NCBI RefSeq assembly: GCF_000524195.1
Contig: NW_020170402.1
Coordinates: forward strand, 206,599 to 270,598
Length of the DNA: 64,000 bases
Direction: 5' to 3'
Origin: Echinococcus granulosus
Lineage: Eukaryota; Platyhelminthes; Cestoda; Cyclophyllidea; Taeniidae
Made by a program: the position numbers and the translations under genes. Positions 39,201 to 48,407 of the stretch are shown piece after piece (positions within the stretch are counted from its first letter, which is position 1; every line of letters begins with the position of its first letter). The notes below the pieces were generated by a model. That model did not search any database, was not told where the DNA came from, and saw only the letters and a program-made list of their open reading frames with translations.

Positions 39201-42200
39201 TGGCGACCATAGCAGTTCCGTGACTGGATCAAATGACACAAAGCGATTGTAAAACGAAATGCCGGTGACTAGTGGTATAATTGAAAGTATCTGGTGGTTA
39301 ATAACTTATTTTGAAAAGGAGAAAAGCGCTGGTTACCATATTTTTGCTTACAAGGTGGCAACATAAAGACATGCAAAAACGAGACTACTTTCTCCTGTTT
39401 GGAGAGATGACAAAGCTGTCACAAGAAAAGGGTAACTGTAAAACTGATTATTTGGATTTAGTGTGTCTCATTTAATCCAAATTCTCAACGTTGATAAATA
39501 AAGGGTCCTCATTTAGGCTAGGTGCGCAACAACACTTTTTGCAAGTAACTTAATTCCTCTGGAGAGACGAACACTTCCGGAATGGAATTCCATCCCTTTT
39601 TGTACTGGGGATTTCTATAAATGAACTGCTTTAGGAGTTAATGGAAGTGAAATTGCAGTCTGGACCAAAAAGCTGGGAAAGCGTTGAGGATTATTTTATT
39701 TATGCAACTAGTTTTGAAGTCTTAGTGAAGAGGAATGAGACCCCTGAACCGAGCTGCTAATCAAATGCAAGATAGGGTATCAGACCGTCCCAAGAGCAGG
39801 CATTTGATTGGTGGACTCGAAGGTCAGTGAGTTGCAATGGTGGCATACGAAAATCCGATTTCCTTAATTCAATTTTTAAATGCATGAAGCTTTTCCAGTG
39901 TAAAAATCTTATCAAGAAGTCTAACAATAATTCGTTTTTTATTAATCAGGCCAAAATTACTGTCAGATTTCATCTCATTAATGTGAAGTTATCTTGAAGG
40001 GCATTTGATTGGGCCCTGCTTAACATGATGTAAAAATCCGCAAAAAAAGATAAAAGGAAGTACTTTAAAGCCTCAACAAACCTAATGTAATACCTTAGTT
40101 GTTTGTTTAACTCTTCGTTTTGGTAGCGGGCCACTCAGGTCCCGATATGTTCACACCTGCCTGGCGGCCCGGCCTCCGGACCATGCCGTAGCCTCCAGCC
40201 CTCCTATAGGTCTTCAGCTCTTCCTTCATCTTCAAGGAAGTCTTGGGGTGGCACACAAACCGTGGGTTTTGAAAAATGCTACTTTTGTTTAGGTTAGGTA
40301 GCGTCTGACCACAAATTCTTACCTTTCATTTCACCTCAATGCAATGACTAGTTGCAATTTTAACAAGTTTTTTTTTTCTACCGCTTTCTAGATTTGTACA
40401 TGTTTTGCTATACTTCGCGTGCCAATTACAAGGTCGGAAGATGGCAGACCCAGCGCAACGGCGGAATCCGCACCCCAGCCTGTCAACCACCTCAATCTCT
40501 ACCTTCTCCAGCCCACTCCAAATCTCGGCTTACCCAAAGCCACAGCAGATTCTGCATCCCTCTTAACAGCATCACCACTTGGGAGGACTTCATCTACGAC
40601 TCTGTCACAAATATCGACAATTTCATCCTCCCTTTCCTCTTCCTCCCCTTCTGCTTCCACTTCCTCCTCCTCCTCCTTCCATCGGAACAAAGAACGTTAT
40701 CTTCAGAACCGTCTGAGACGCCTCCAGACGCAGAATCCGCCGCCTAAACCCCTTGAAGACGATTTTGTCTGTCCACGTGATTTCTTTTGCATTGTTCTGG
40801 ATCGCAGTCTAGCTGTGAAGTGGGTGGAAAATAGGTTAGTCGGTTGATTGTCTGTTTGCTTTATTTCGCACCCTCTAACATTAGAGTGACTCAAAAAGTG
40901 GATAGCCGAAAATGGCTCTCAAGCCTAGGTGACAACGCCTTTTTTTGCCATCTTAGATTGGGGCTAGGGAAAACAACGCCCTGTTAGATATCAACATTTC
41001 GGTCCCGCCGAAAAGCAGTGTAATACAGGAAAGGCTAGTGGATAAGAGAAAGTGTTGTCCCAGCACATACTGTTATATCGTTTTCTTCTCTTATTTGCCT
41101 ACTAGTAAATAAAAGATAATTATCTTTATTTATCTTATTTAGTGATCCCAATAAAACCAGCATTTTCTCTTCCATGATTAATCAATCTTTTCTGGACTTC
41201 ATTGCCCTCCAAGATCTGGAGGCGGTGAGCAAATTACTCAATGAATGTAAGTGACATATTGCTTTTTATTTTGCCACCTCTACAAGGCACTGACATATCT
41301 GTTTATCCAGGTGTTCAACAAAAATTATCAATTTGGACACCCTCATATCGTTTAAGGATTCCTATTTCTCAATCAAACGGTAGTAGGCAGTCCAGTGGAC
41401 CGTCTAAATTTATCTGGGTGAGAACGCTTTTCTCGAATACCTTCGATGCCAACATTAGATGTCTTCATCAGCCCATTGGGTAAGGCTTGAAATATTCGAA
41501 AGTAGTTTAAAGGACTGTTTCCTTTCCCTTTGATATGGTCGTCTTTCATTCCACTTTGTATCATCATACGCTGGGACCCTTGGTAACTCCACTTCCACTT
41601 ATGGGTCTCCTTTGTTCCCGTGATGTAGAAATGCACAAACCGATGGCATTCAAGTCTGCCTTCATCAAAAAATAGCATCCACCTCAACCACGGGCACCTC
41701 CGAAAGCCGACATCATAATGGCAACTCGATGTCAACCGTTGTGGCCACTACACCTCAGGTTAAGCGACCAATCAGAGTACTTAAATTGCAGTCACACCAT
41801 CAACCGTTGTCACAACAACCAGTGGCTGAGTCGACGCTACAGCCTCTTCGTGTCTCACCAAGTCTTCCGACAAATTCTGCTCCCTACCTGGCTCCATTGG
41901 CGGCTGCACCGACAAGGGACACACAAATTATTTATGAGGTAAATTTTTCCTGCAATCGATAATTGGCTCCTGCATTGATGGAGTGATTATCTGGGTTAAG
42001 TGATTCAATGCCTTATTATCTAAACACAAGTCCTAACCAAGGTACACTTGAACTGGCACAGGCGTAATGACGGTTGAAATACATTCTCATCTTGTAGTTG
42101 CGATAGGAAGGACTGGTGTATCTTATCGGATAAAATCAACTTTCCTGAACATATCATTTAAGGTTAGCTTGCTTGTTGACAAGCTTTCTAAAATTCTTCT

Positions 42201-43933
42201 CCAGTGAAAGCCCAAAAACAGTTGATATATCTTGACTCGTAGGGGATTTTATGTGAATGGTAGGAGGTGGCATACCTGTCTAATGTTGACAGGTGTGAAA
42301 ATAAGTTCAAAAGTGTGTTTAAGAAACTACCACTTAGTGCAGCTGGTTTAGAGAGACAAGTTGTTTAAAAAATAAGCTCAACATAAGGTGGTAGCGAAAT
42401 AAAGCAAAAAAACTTAAGCCGACAGAATTCTAGTATTAAAAATGGTAATAATTACTAAATTTAGCAAATCAACCTCTTTATAGTTGTTTAATGCATTCAA
42501 TCTTTTTAATATAATCTTAATATATCCAATTTGCCTTGTTAAAAGTACCAATTAGTTTCTCAGATACTTTGGTTTGCGGGACAAGAGTTCATTATCAAAG
42601 TGTTAACGCACTCCTTCGTAAATCATTCAAACTGTTCACTGTCCTACGTGGGTCACTGTTGTAGCTCATGCGTATGCACTGGTTATGGTGTGACATGTGA
42701 GAGAGTGTTATTATTTTGTAGGCTTAAACGTCTGGAGATCAGATTTTCCTTTCGGTTTTCACAGTAGTTCTGGTTCTATTTTCCCATAAATATGGCCCGT
42801 TTATTTCAAAAAAGCGTTTGTTAAAGTTCCTCTTCTTCGAGTTTCTGTACAAGGAGGTGGGAGCGCAGTAGCTTATTGTGATTTGCCTGTGCACTCAAGG
42901 CCATCCAAGTATATGTGCGTTGCCGAAACCAATCAAATAGCTCTCACAATGGGGGTGATCAAGGGGAGGGCCCATTGACCGATAAAATCAATAAACTAAG
43001 ATTTCTGGAGTTCGTTTTTTAGTTTAATTATAAATGCATCAGAATGTGACAAGGCCTGTCGTTTTTCAGCCCCCTGCCTGTTTGACACCACAGACGCTGG
43101 TGACGACTCCATGGGTCATCTATACTCGAAGTATCAGCGCTCCACAGGCAAGTTTGTCCAAAACAGTATCTCCCCTTTCACAGAATTCGTCTTTCAACTT
43201 CCTTCTACCAGGAGAGTGCAATGAGATCCCCCTTCAGCACTCCAACAAAATTCCCCGACTTAGCCCACCTCACACCATCGTAGAATCGTCTCAAATTGGT
43301 AGGAGTCATTAAAAACTTTTCTACAGTAAAGACGATTTTGCAGCCTCAAAACCAAACTTATTTCTAACTTTCGTGAACGTATAGAAAGGTGGCCGATGAC
43401 GACTTCCTCCCCGGTACTGAATCTGCCCGACATGCTCCAGGAATTGGATCCGGAAACTCTGGCAATGCTGGAGGAGAACGAGGATGCAAAATCAGATTCT
43501 CTGCTAACAAGTCTCAGTTTTGATGACATTCTTTCCTCCATCAGTATCACACCGAGCAGTGGGGATGAACTAAATCAAGATAAACAGATATGCACAAGCG
43601 GGTCCTTTTGTTCCAGTGAATCCTCTCCTCCATCTCTACCGGAGAGTTTTGTCTCGTCCACTTCTTGTACCAGGAAGAATCAGCCTTCACAGCAACAACA
43701 GCAGTTGCTACAACAACGGGAAATGTCACTGTTCAGTGATGTTGAATTAGACACGGATATGCCCTCAGATACGGATGAGTTCTGGGATGCTCTTGTAACA
43801 AGTTAGTTGGCTTTTGAACGGTAAAACAGGCTTTAATGACAGTGAATTAATACAATATTCTGCTTCTCTCTTGGCTGTAGATGTGATGAATCTTCCATTA
43901 GATATAACCAACCTCCCAATGGATGTACGCTAG
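24201..43933 (+). CDS. bHLH-PAS transcription factor, HIF/SIM/trachealess-like (12-exon model)
   Basis: Proposed join: 24201-24294, 28785-29018, 33150-33452, 38089-38375, 40392-40834, 41143-41246, 41311-41479, 41513-41619, 41676-41938, 43070-43298, 43385-43801, 43881-43933. The sum is 2703 nt, which is 900 residues plus stop. Every junction is GT-AG and keeps phase. The bHLH lies at about residues 137-210 and one PAS domain at about 430-580; the tail is rich in Ser, Pro, Gln and acidic residues. Family members are nuclear factors that pair with ARNT-type partners to bind E-box-like sites; that role is known for the family and inferred here. The basic region (RRKEKSR, then AA, RR and ES) resembles HIF, SIM and trachealess more than CLOCK or AhR. 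Odd points are the very long bHLH-to-PAS linker, the lack of a visible PAS-B domain, and an uncertain exon 3/4 junction. The first exon is also tentative. Confidence 0.72.
24295..28784 (+). other. Gene 1 intron 1
   Basis: A 4.5-kb AT-rich intron in the model. It holds the possible alternative exon near 26676 and a GAGAGA-rich patch at 27,825-27,850. Confidence 0.4.
26676..26880 (+). CDS. Possible alternative first exon of gene 1, proline-rich
   Basis: ATG opens an 84-codon frame that is clearly Pro/Leu/Ser-rich (PPLSTLPTLPRLP). Base composition shifts toward C here compared with the flanking AT-rich intron, as in coding DNA. A weak donor (CTAC|GTGCGA) at 26881 would leave phase 1 and could join the exon at 28785 in frame. 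The donor is poor and no domain is present. A better-looking donor at 26898 leaves phase 0 and does not fit that acceptor. It could equally be chance or part of a repeat. Confidence 0.2.
28785..29018 (+). CDS. Gene 1, exon 2 (Ser/Thr/Pro-rich N-terminal region)
   Basis: The exon is bounded by a pyrimidine-rich acceptor (TGCCTCTCAG|TC) and a consensus donor (AACA|GTGAGT). It enters in phase 1 and leaves in phase 1. The 78 residues are low-complexity Ser, Thr and Pro (for example SSSPSSGSVF), ending with a basic stretch DGRRKRPASN that could act as a nuclear localisation signal. Two other frames are also open here but lack phase-compatible splice sites. Confidence 0.6.
29019..33149 (+). other. 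Gene 1 intron 2
   Basis: A 4.1-kb intron from GTGAGT to CTTTCTAG, containing the TRIM copy at 31.2-32.3 kb in antisense. Confidence 0.5.
31198..32298 (-). mobile_element. TRIM copy, near complete, in gene 1 intron 2
   Basis: LTRs at 31198-31384 and 32112-32298 are direct repeats of each other. The complement of the primer-binding site (TTCGCTGCCACCAAT) adjoins the right LTR. Internal sequence is about 727 bp without a coding frame. It lies antisense to gene 1. Confidence 0.8.
33150..33452 (+). CDS. Gene 1, exon 3 (basic helix-loop-helix domain)
   Basis: The acceptor CCTTTCTAG|AG and donor CTCAAG|GTGGGT bound 303 nt. The exon encodes REQRALRRKEKSRLAAKLRR followed by NQESN, an amphipathic helix, a loop and a second helix beginning EKSGVIRM. 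KEKSR...AA...RR...E and the (D/E)K(A/S)xVIR start of helix 2 are hallmarks of HIF, SIM and trachealess proteins. The loop between helices carries about 18 extra residues (from DTAVSEG to TTPSKLN) compared with those proteins. Helix 2 is divergent (MAGQTLFLYNSL). Of all the exons, this one most firmly identifies the gene. Confidence 0.82.
34112..35213 (-). mobile_element. TRIM copy, near complete, in gene 1 intron 3
   Basis: LTRs lie at 34112-34313 and 35050-35213. GCTTTCCGCTGCCATCAAT, the complement of the primer-binding site, adjoins the right LTR at about 35031-35049. The left LTR carries a small insertion and the right LTR a deletion relative to each other. Confidence 0.78.
35909..36085 (+). 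mobile_element. TRIM solo LTR in gene 1 intron 3
   Basis: The LTR runs TGTAATGCGTTGTTTG to GGGACGCTACA. No internal sequence follows. Confidence 0.65.
36894..36905 (+). repeat. Poly-G tract (12) in gene 1 intron 3
   Basis: A run of 12 G followed by a purine-rich stretch. Confidence 0.9.
38089..38375 (+). CDS. Gene 1, exon 4 (Ser/Thr/Pro-rich linker)
   Basis: The exon ends at a strong donor (TATCTT|GTAAGT) in phase 0, which fits the next exon. Two acceptors are possible. GAACAG|AT at 38051 has the better pyrimidine tract but starts in phase 0, which clashes with the phase-1 end of exon 3. CTGACAG|AC at 38088 restores phase and is used in the model. If 38051 is real, a short exon between 33.45 and 38.05 kb is missing. 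The encoded residues are Ser-, Thr- and Pro-rich (SPSHSPTSTLSASTSGG) with no fold recognised. Confidence 0.6.
38791..38942 (-). mobile_element. TRIM LTR, 5' part (degenerate) in gene 1 intron 4
   Basis: TGTGGCTCCCCGAGACTGCC, GGAAGAATATGTACCGCC and GCCATGCCACCTAGTAAAGG match the complemented LTR; the TATTACA end is lost. Confidence 0.55.
40086..40255 (+). mobile_element. TRIM solo LTR in gene 1 intron 4
   Basis: TGTAATACCTTAGTTGTTTG to TTGGGGTGGCACA. It ends 137 bp before exon 5, so it could affect branch-point or splice-enhancer context. Confidence 0.65.
40392..40834 (+). CDS. Gene 1, exon 5 (linker, poly-Ser, start of PAS domain)
   Basis: The acceptor follows a long T/C tract (TTTCTAG|ATT), and the exon enters in phase 0 and leaves in phase 2 at AATAG|GTTAGT. 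It encodes a Ser-rich linker with a poly-Ser block near 40,620-40,680, then a basic helix-like stretch (RNKERYLQNRLRRLQ), then DDFVCPRDFFCIVLDRSLAV. The last part matches the first strands of a PAS-A domain (compare GFxMVVxxDG in the family). A TRIM solo LTR sits 137 bp upstream of the acceptor. Confidence 0.72.
41143..41246 (+). CDS. Gene 1, exon 6 (PAS core)
   Basis: The acceptor TCTTATTTAG|T and donor GAAT|GTAAGT bound 104 nt, and the phases agree on both sides. The product contains INQSFLDFIALQDLEAVSKL, which aligns with the PAS signature (x)QSxF(D/E)(F/L)IxxxDxxxVxxxL seen in AhR, CLOCK and HIF. This is the clearest PAS segment of the gene. At 35 codons it is easily missed by ORF length filters. 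Confidence 0.75.
41311..41479 (+). CDS. Gene 1, exon 7 (PAS, middle strands)
   Basis: It follows a 64-bp intron (acceptor GTTTATCCAG|GT). The best model runs to ATTGG|GTAAGG at 41480, leaving phase 2. An earlier GTGAGA at 41418 is a possible alternative donor but breaks phase with the next exon. The segment SKFIWVRTLFSNTFDANIRC matches the family pattern FFLRMKCTLxxRGRxxN before the last PAS strands. A 33-bp intron follows. Confidence 0.65.
41513..41619 (+). CDS. Gene 1, exon 8 (end of PAS domain)
   Basis: It lies between a 33-bp intron (41480-41512) and a 56-bp intron (41620-41675). It encodes VVFHSTLYHHT and LMGLLCS, which align with the closing PAS strands of HIF and SIM proteins (VLHCTGHIHVY and LVLICEP). 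Phase enters at 2 and leaves at 1, agreeing with both neighbours. The donor CCC|GTGATG is only moderate. The frame stays open downstream to a TAG at 41673, whose last two bases form the acceptor AG. Confidence 0.6.
41676..41938 (+). CDS. Gene 1, exon 9 (post-PAS Ser/Gln/Pro-rich region)
   Basis: It starts after AAAATAG and ends at a good donor, TATGAG|GTAAAT, in phase 0. It encodes low-complexity sequence: Ser/Thr/His, then Gln/Pro (HHQPLSQQPVAES), then SAPYLAPLAAAP. The LAP triplet recalls, but does not match, the LxxLAP degradation motif of HIF-alpha, since the first Leu is Ala here. In HIF and SIM a PAS-B domain would follow about here; none is seen. Confidence 0.65.
43070..43298 (+). CDS. 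Gene 1, exon 10 (Ser/Pro-rich C-terminal region)
   Basis: The acceptor is an excellent match (TCGTTTTTCAG|CCC) and enters in phase 0. The donor CAAATTG|GTAGGA leaves phase 1. The 76 residues are rich in Ser, Pro, Thr and Asn with no recognised domain (LTPQTLVTTPWVIYTRS at the start). The preceding 1.13-kb intron (41939-43069) is AT-rich and shows no PAS-B-like coding stretch by eye. Confidence 0.6.
43385..43801 (+). CDS. Gene 1, exon 11 (acidic, Gln-rich C-terminus)
   Basis: The acceptor CGTATAG|AA fits phase 1 and is followed by an acidic, Leu-rich run (LPDMLQELDPETLAMLEENE) and LSFDDILSSI. A poly-Gln block (QQQQQLLQQ) follows near 43,689-43,718, then SDVELDTDMPSDTDEFWDAL. Acidic, Leu/Phe-rich C-termini are typical activation domains; activity here is inference. 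The exon either splices at ACAA|GTTAGT (43802) or reads on to a TAG at 43804-43806, giving a form ending VTS. Confidence 0.68.
43881..43933 (+). CDS. Gene 1, exon 12 (short terminal exon)
   Basis: After a 79-bp intron with a C/T-rich acceptor (CTCTTGGCTGTAG|AT), 17 residues finish the protein (VMNLPLDITNLPMDVR) before TAG at 43931. The phase agrees with exon 11. The hydrophobic-acidic content suits the end of an activation domain. The intron-retained alternative ends two codons after the splice point. No AATAAA is seen close downstream, so the 3' UTR end is undetermined. Confidence 0.5.
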
Positions 43934-46900
43934 TCATTAGTCAGCAAAAGCAGCAGTAGTTACAGACCTCAACACCAGTGCAGTAGCTAGAGGAATGTTC
44001 TCTCACTTGTGTAGCTAGTCCAGTCATTCGCACTGTCAACACAGAGTTGATCACCAAGCGTGCCTTTCGCTTTTCTATGAGGTGGTCGATTAAATGCTGT
44101 CTCCTCTTTCTCCCTCTTGCCACCAGTCCTGCCAGTAGATTTGGGTAGATCTGTCCCCCTTTCTCTTAATTTTACTCACCCGCCCCCCTTCCCCCTACGT
44201 TCCCTCCATTCTCCTCTCCTTCTAACGCTCGCCCACCTACCAACTCACACACGCAGTTATGTGTAATTGAAGAGCACGGTGGCTATTTTATTTTTTTGTG
44301 GCACAAATATATTTTTATTCAAGGTGGTCTTCGATTCTGTTTTATCATCGTCACCATCTCTGTCAGATGTGTTTCTTGGTTTCGCCACGGCCGATGTTTA
44401 CCTCAAGTGTAATCGGCGGTTAATCCAAGTGACCTCCATGTTCATTATGAACGTGTATGAAAAAGGTGCTTTAAAATCTTAACTTGGCAGCGCCGCGAAT
44501 GACCTAATCAAGCGCTTTGTTTGGCCACCAAAAGGAGACAGGAAACGAAAGATGTGTAGCTACGCTTTTCGAACCAATATAGTACCAAAATTAATTGAGG
44601 TAAACGAAAAGACAAAGGGCGGAAGTGCTTTTGTGTATTTTTTTGTAGCCTTTCAAATTAAACTATGCTAATTTTCACGTTCAACTTATACTACTTAAGG
44701 ATTCCAACAAGTAGTGTGGCAGGGGATCGACCGCTGATCGGTAAATCAATTTAACCTAGGGTGGATGAATAAAGAGTCTTAGTGGATAACTCAGGGAAGC
44801 GTGGATGAATAGATGAGGGGACGGTTAGCCGGGTGGGTACGGATGAGCGTCAGGTGGTTGCTGTGATACCACATTAGGTAGCAAAACCTACTCACCAGAT
44901 GGGGGTGAATTACGTCCAGAGAGCCGCTCTTTTACCTTCATGGATGAAATAATTCGTGTAGGCCTACATCAACAGGCAGGGTGCTGTAGGCTAAGCAAAT
45001 GGGTTACAAATATAATGCTTTAGGAGATGGCAATAAACTCGAAAGACCACCCTCAGGAAGGAAGTGTTGCCAACTGACTTGTGCTGAAAAGTGTTTTTTT
45101 TTTTAATTTTCAGCGCCAAGTGATCGGCAATAGCGCTGGCTATTTCCATGCATCTAAGGCGCCACGTCGTCCTAAAAAAGACTATACTTGATTGCTCTGT
45201 GTGGGTGAGTTTGTATGGAGGATCAGAGATGAAAACAATCCTACTTGAGATCTGCCTACTTGACACAACGATACACCCCAAAGGTGCGCAATAGGAATTT
45301 CTTCCCCGAAAAATAGCCAGTTACTAAGACANNNNNNNNNNNNNNNNNNNNNNNNNNNNNNNNNNNNNNNNNNNNNNNNNNNNNNNNNNNNNNNNNNNNN
45401 NNNNNNNNNNNNNNNNNNNNNNNNNNNNNNNTAGCCAGTTACTAAGACAACATATACATGAGCCCGCCTGGCATACGACATTCTAGAGTGAGGGAGCTAG
45501 CAATCACATGACTATAGGCTCAAAAAATGCTTTGGAAATTAAGCTGAGATTGAAATTGAGGTGGCTAGAGCTAGGCTTGTTGTGTTGTTCAGATTGAGGC
45601 AAAACGAATTCTAAAAGTGGGAATCGCAGCATCCCTATGCTCCGCTTGGAAGGGATGATAGATTTCAACCGTACTTATTTAAGCACATCAAATTTTCCTG
45701 GGAAGATTTCTGCAGACATCTGCTTCTTTAAAAAAATACGGCACGAGACAGATTGCCGCGCGTAGTCAATGAAACCTTCTCTACATTTATTTCTGATGGG
45801 TCCTAAATTTTAAGTTAACATTTAAATATTTCTTCTTGTTTCAGATTAATGATGACAGTATGCCTAATCTAATGGTGATATTTCTTAATTACTTTGCTGG
45901 CGCAAATCCACTGCGATCCGGATCATTTTATAGCAAATGCGGATGGGATGGAATCGGGTCTCTTAAATCGTGCTGAAAATTTGCGTTCATAGATTTAATT
46001 GCCGAAATAATATGATAAATGCGAGTTTTACTGCAAGAGGTAGAATTGTAACATTTGCTATTTCTTCGACTCGAGAAAATTTAAATTAACTTTGCTTGTA
46101 TTGGTTTGGTATTTGTTTGGCTGCATACTTCATTGCGTGGGCCCTCAATCCTTGGCACTAGATCCCTTGCCCACTGTCTACCCGGTCGGCTATTGACTAA
46201 CGAGGAACCACATTTCTATTGCCATATGTGTTATTAAAGTTATGGAGACGATAAGTACTAATTTTGAGTTTTTTAAAACAGTTAAGTTAAATCTTATCTC
46301 AGACAGGGGTTTGTGTATGATCGATAGACCATAGTGATTCTTGTTTTGTGGAAATGCGTTAAACGATATGATTTCCACTAAAATTCAGCCTAGAAGCAGC
46401 GACCTCAGTAACATGTAACTATCTAATTTCTGAACAAAGTAACACTACATGCAGAGTAGCATTTGAAGCATCAGCTTGCTATGGGGATTAACTGCTTGAA
46501 GAATTTGATTTGGATCACTTGGGAGGTTTCGAGACATTCTTGGGAGCGTCAAGCAATTAGAATCGCACAGCAAAAATTGCGCAATCCGAAGCAGTCCATA
46601 TTACTATTTTCAGGATGTTTGTTGAGGTAACGCAGCGACGGATTTTTAGAAAAACGACTTCGGGAAACCAAGTTCTCAGTTGATTTTAATTCTTTTCAGT
46701 TATATTCACTTGCGGGAGAGAGAATTTATCTTAAGCTTCTAGTGCTTACCCCTTTTACCACACTCTAAGTTATAATACTGAGGAATTTATGGGACGAATC
46801 GTCTATTAATTACAAAGATAAGCAACAAAAATACAGCACTAGACTCAATGAACTTTATATAGCGTCGCGATCCCAAGCCTCATCACTGTTTTCCCTTTAT

Positions 46901-48207
46901 GAAAGCCTTTTTAAGACTTTTCTTTAAAGATTGATGAAGGGGCAGCGAAACCCATTTATTAACTACACAGGCGCAGGCCTCGGAAACATCTGTCAGATAA
47001 TTGTCACGTTACTTGGTGTCAAGGTAAAAAACAGTTAAACTAAATTCATATTAGGATATAGCTAGGATCTAATTATTACATTTTCAGACTATTTCTAGTA
47101 AGTTAAATGGGATTTCATATTTGAATTTGGAACTGCCAGTGCATGATACAGAAAATACGAGATACAATGTACGCAAAGGAAACTCGTTGCTTTTTTCTAC
47201 AGTGATATTTTATTGAAGATTTGATACTGAATAATTAGGCGTCAAAACGAACATTTAAAAAGTCTAAGTATTTTGCCACACTAGCCTCTTCTTTGTGTGT
47301 TTGATAAATTTATTCGAATACTCATTGATTCACACATGGGTGCTCTATGTGGGTATAGCTTCCTTGACTACTTCAGTAGAACTAGACGTTGTCTGTGTGC
47401 TATGTATACTCTAGTTCTGTCACGCCTATTTTAAGCAACAGATAAATAATTAGTGAAAACGAGGGAATTCATCCACGAAACAAAATTCTCTAGCTGTTGC
47501 TGAATTGGATACTTTTACTCTCGGCCCCATTTGACAGTAAAGTCATTCCTTGCTAGGCATTAGGCAGTAGTGTAGAAGGTGAAATTTCCAATGACAAATT
47601 TTAATGTCCATTTCGACGTTACCGACGCGCATAGCTTAAATCCTGCGTGTTTTTCACTTCCCTTCTTCCACATAATTCATCCAGATAATAGTCGACTGCA
47701 TACTCACTTGCAAATGGTTTGACAGAATTTATTCTTTAATTTGTTTTATGGTTTTTGACTATGTGGAATTTGATGGCAGATAAGGTTCTTTGGTAGAAAG
47801 TCTTGTAGAACTGAAACGATATTATATCGCCTTTGGTTTTGCGTACTTATCTGCTGAGGCGCTCCAATCTTAGTTACCCTCATCGTTTAGGAACGAGTTT
47901 TCAACCATCGGTGATAGAAAGACTACTCGTGTTTTCTAACGTCACTGGGCACGTAATTATGGAGGAAGGTGAAATTTTTTCAAGGCAGAATGGCAGAAGA
48001 GAAGGTCAGTATCAGGTCATGGATAAATCTTCCAGTTGACAGTCACTTTAAGTGTATTAGAGTTAAGCTGAACAAATAATGTAGGATTTTTCAGCTTATC
48101 CACCAGTGATTTAAATCACAGCTAATACGGTGGCGCCACCTAGAAAACAGCTTAATTCTCCATGAATTAGTCCCTTTAGATTGTGATGCAAATGCGGCTA
48201 CTATCAC
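43934..48207. other. Intergenic; 3' flank of gene 1 and gap 2
   Basis: It begins with possible gene 1 3' UTR, then a C/T-rich tract (about 44,150-44,240), TGGATGAATA units and AT-rich sequence. An ATG frame at 47,959 reaching GAGAAG|GTCAGT (48,003) might be an upstream gene 2 exon, but support is weak. Confidence 0.4.
45332..45431. other. Assembly gap 2 (100 N), flanks overlap
   Basis: A run of exactly 100 N. The 18 bases before it (45314-45331, TAGCCAGTTACTAAGACA) are repeated exactly just after it (45432-45449), so the contig ends probably overlap. Confidence 0.98.
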
Positions 48208-48407
48208 TATAATGCTTTGATAGTTTGTTTAACTGCCTTTTAGTTACGCGGGTGCTAAAGTCTCCACAGATTTCACTGCCGCTCGGCGGCCATGGCCTCT
48301 ATTGGACCATGCCACCAACCCTCCAGGATCTTTTGCACGTCGACAATACACAATTTGCCCGGGTATTATGTCTTCCTTTGCCTTCAGGGAAGCCTCAAGG
48401 CGCTACA
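48208..48407 (+). mobile_element. TRIM solo LTR
   Basis: TATAATGCTTTGATAGTTTG to AAGGCGCTACA, 200 bp. It lies about 670 bp upstream of the first proposed gene 2 exon. Confidence 0.65.

Larger units (their letters stand above)
38376..40391 (+). other. Gene 1 intron 4
   Basis: A 2.0-kb intron from GTAAGT to CTTTCTAG, with LTR insertions at 38.8 and 40.1 kb. Confidence 0.55.

Noticed and set aside
41373..41735. 120-codon minus-strand frame over the PAS exons
   Set aside because: Shadow of plus-strand coding exons whose PAS motifs and splice phases are consistent.
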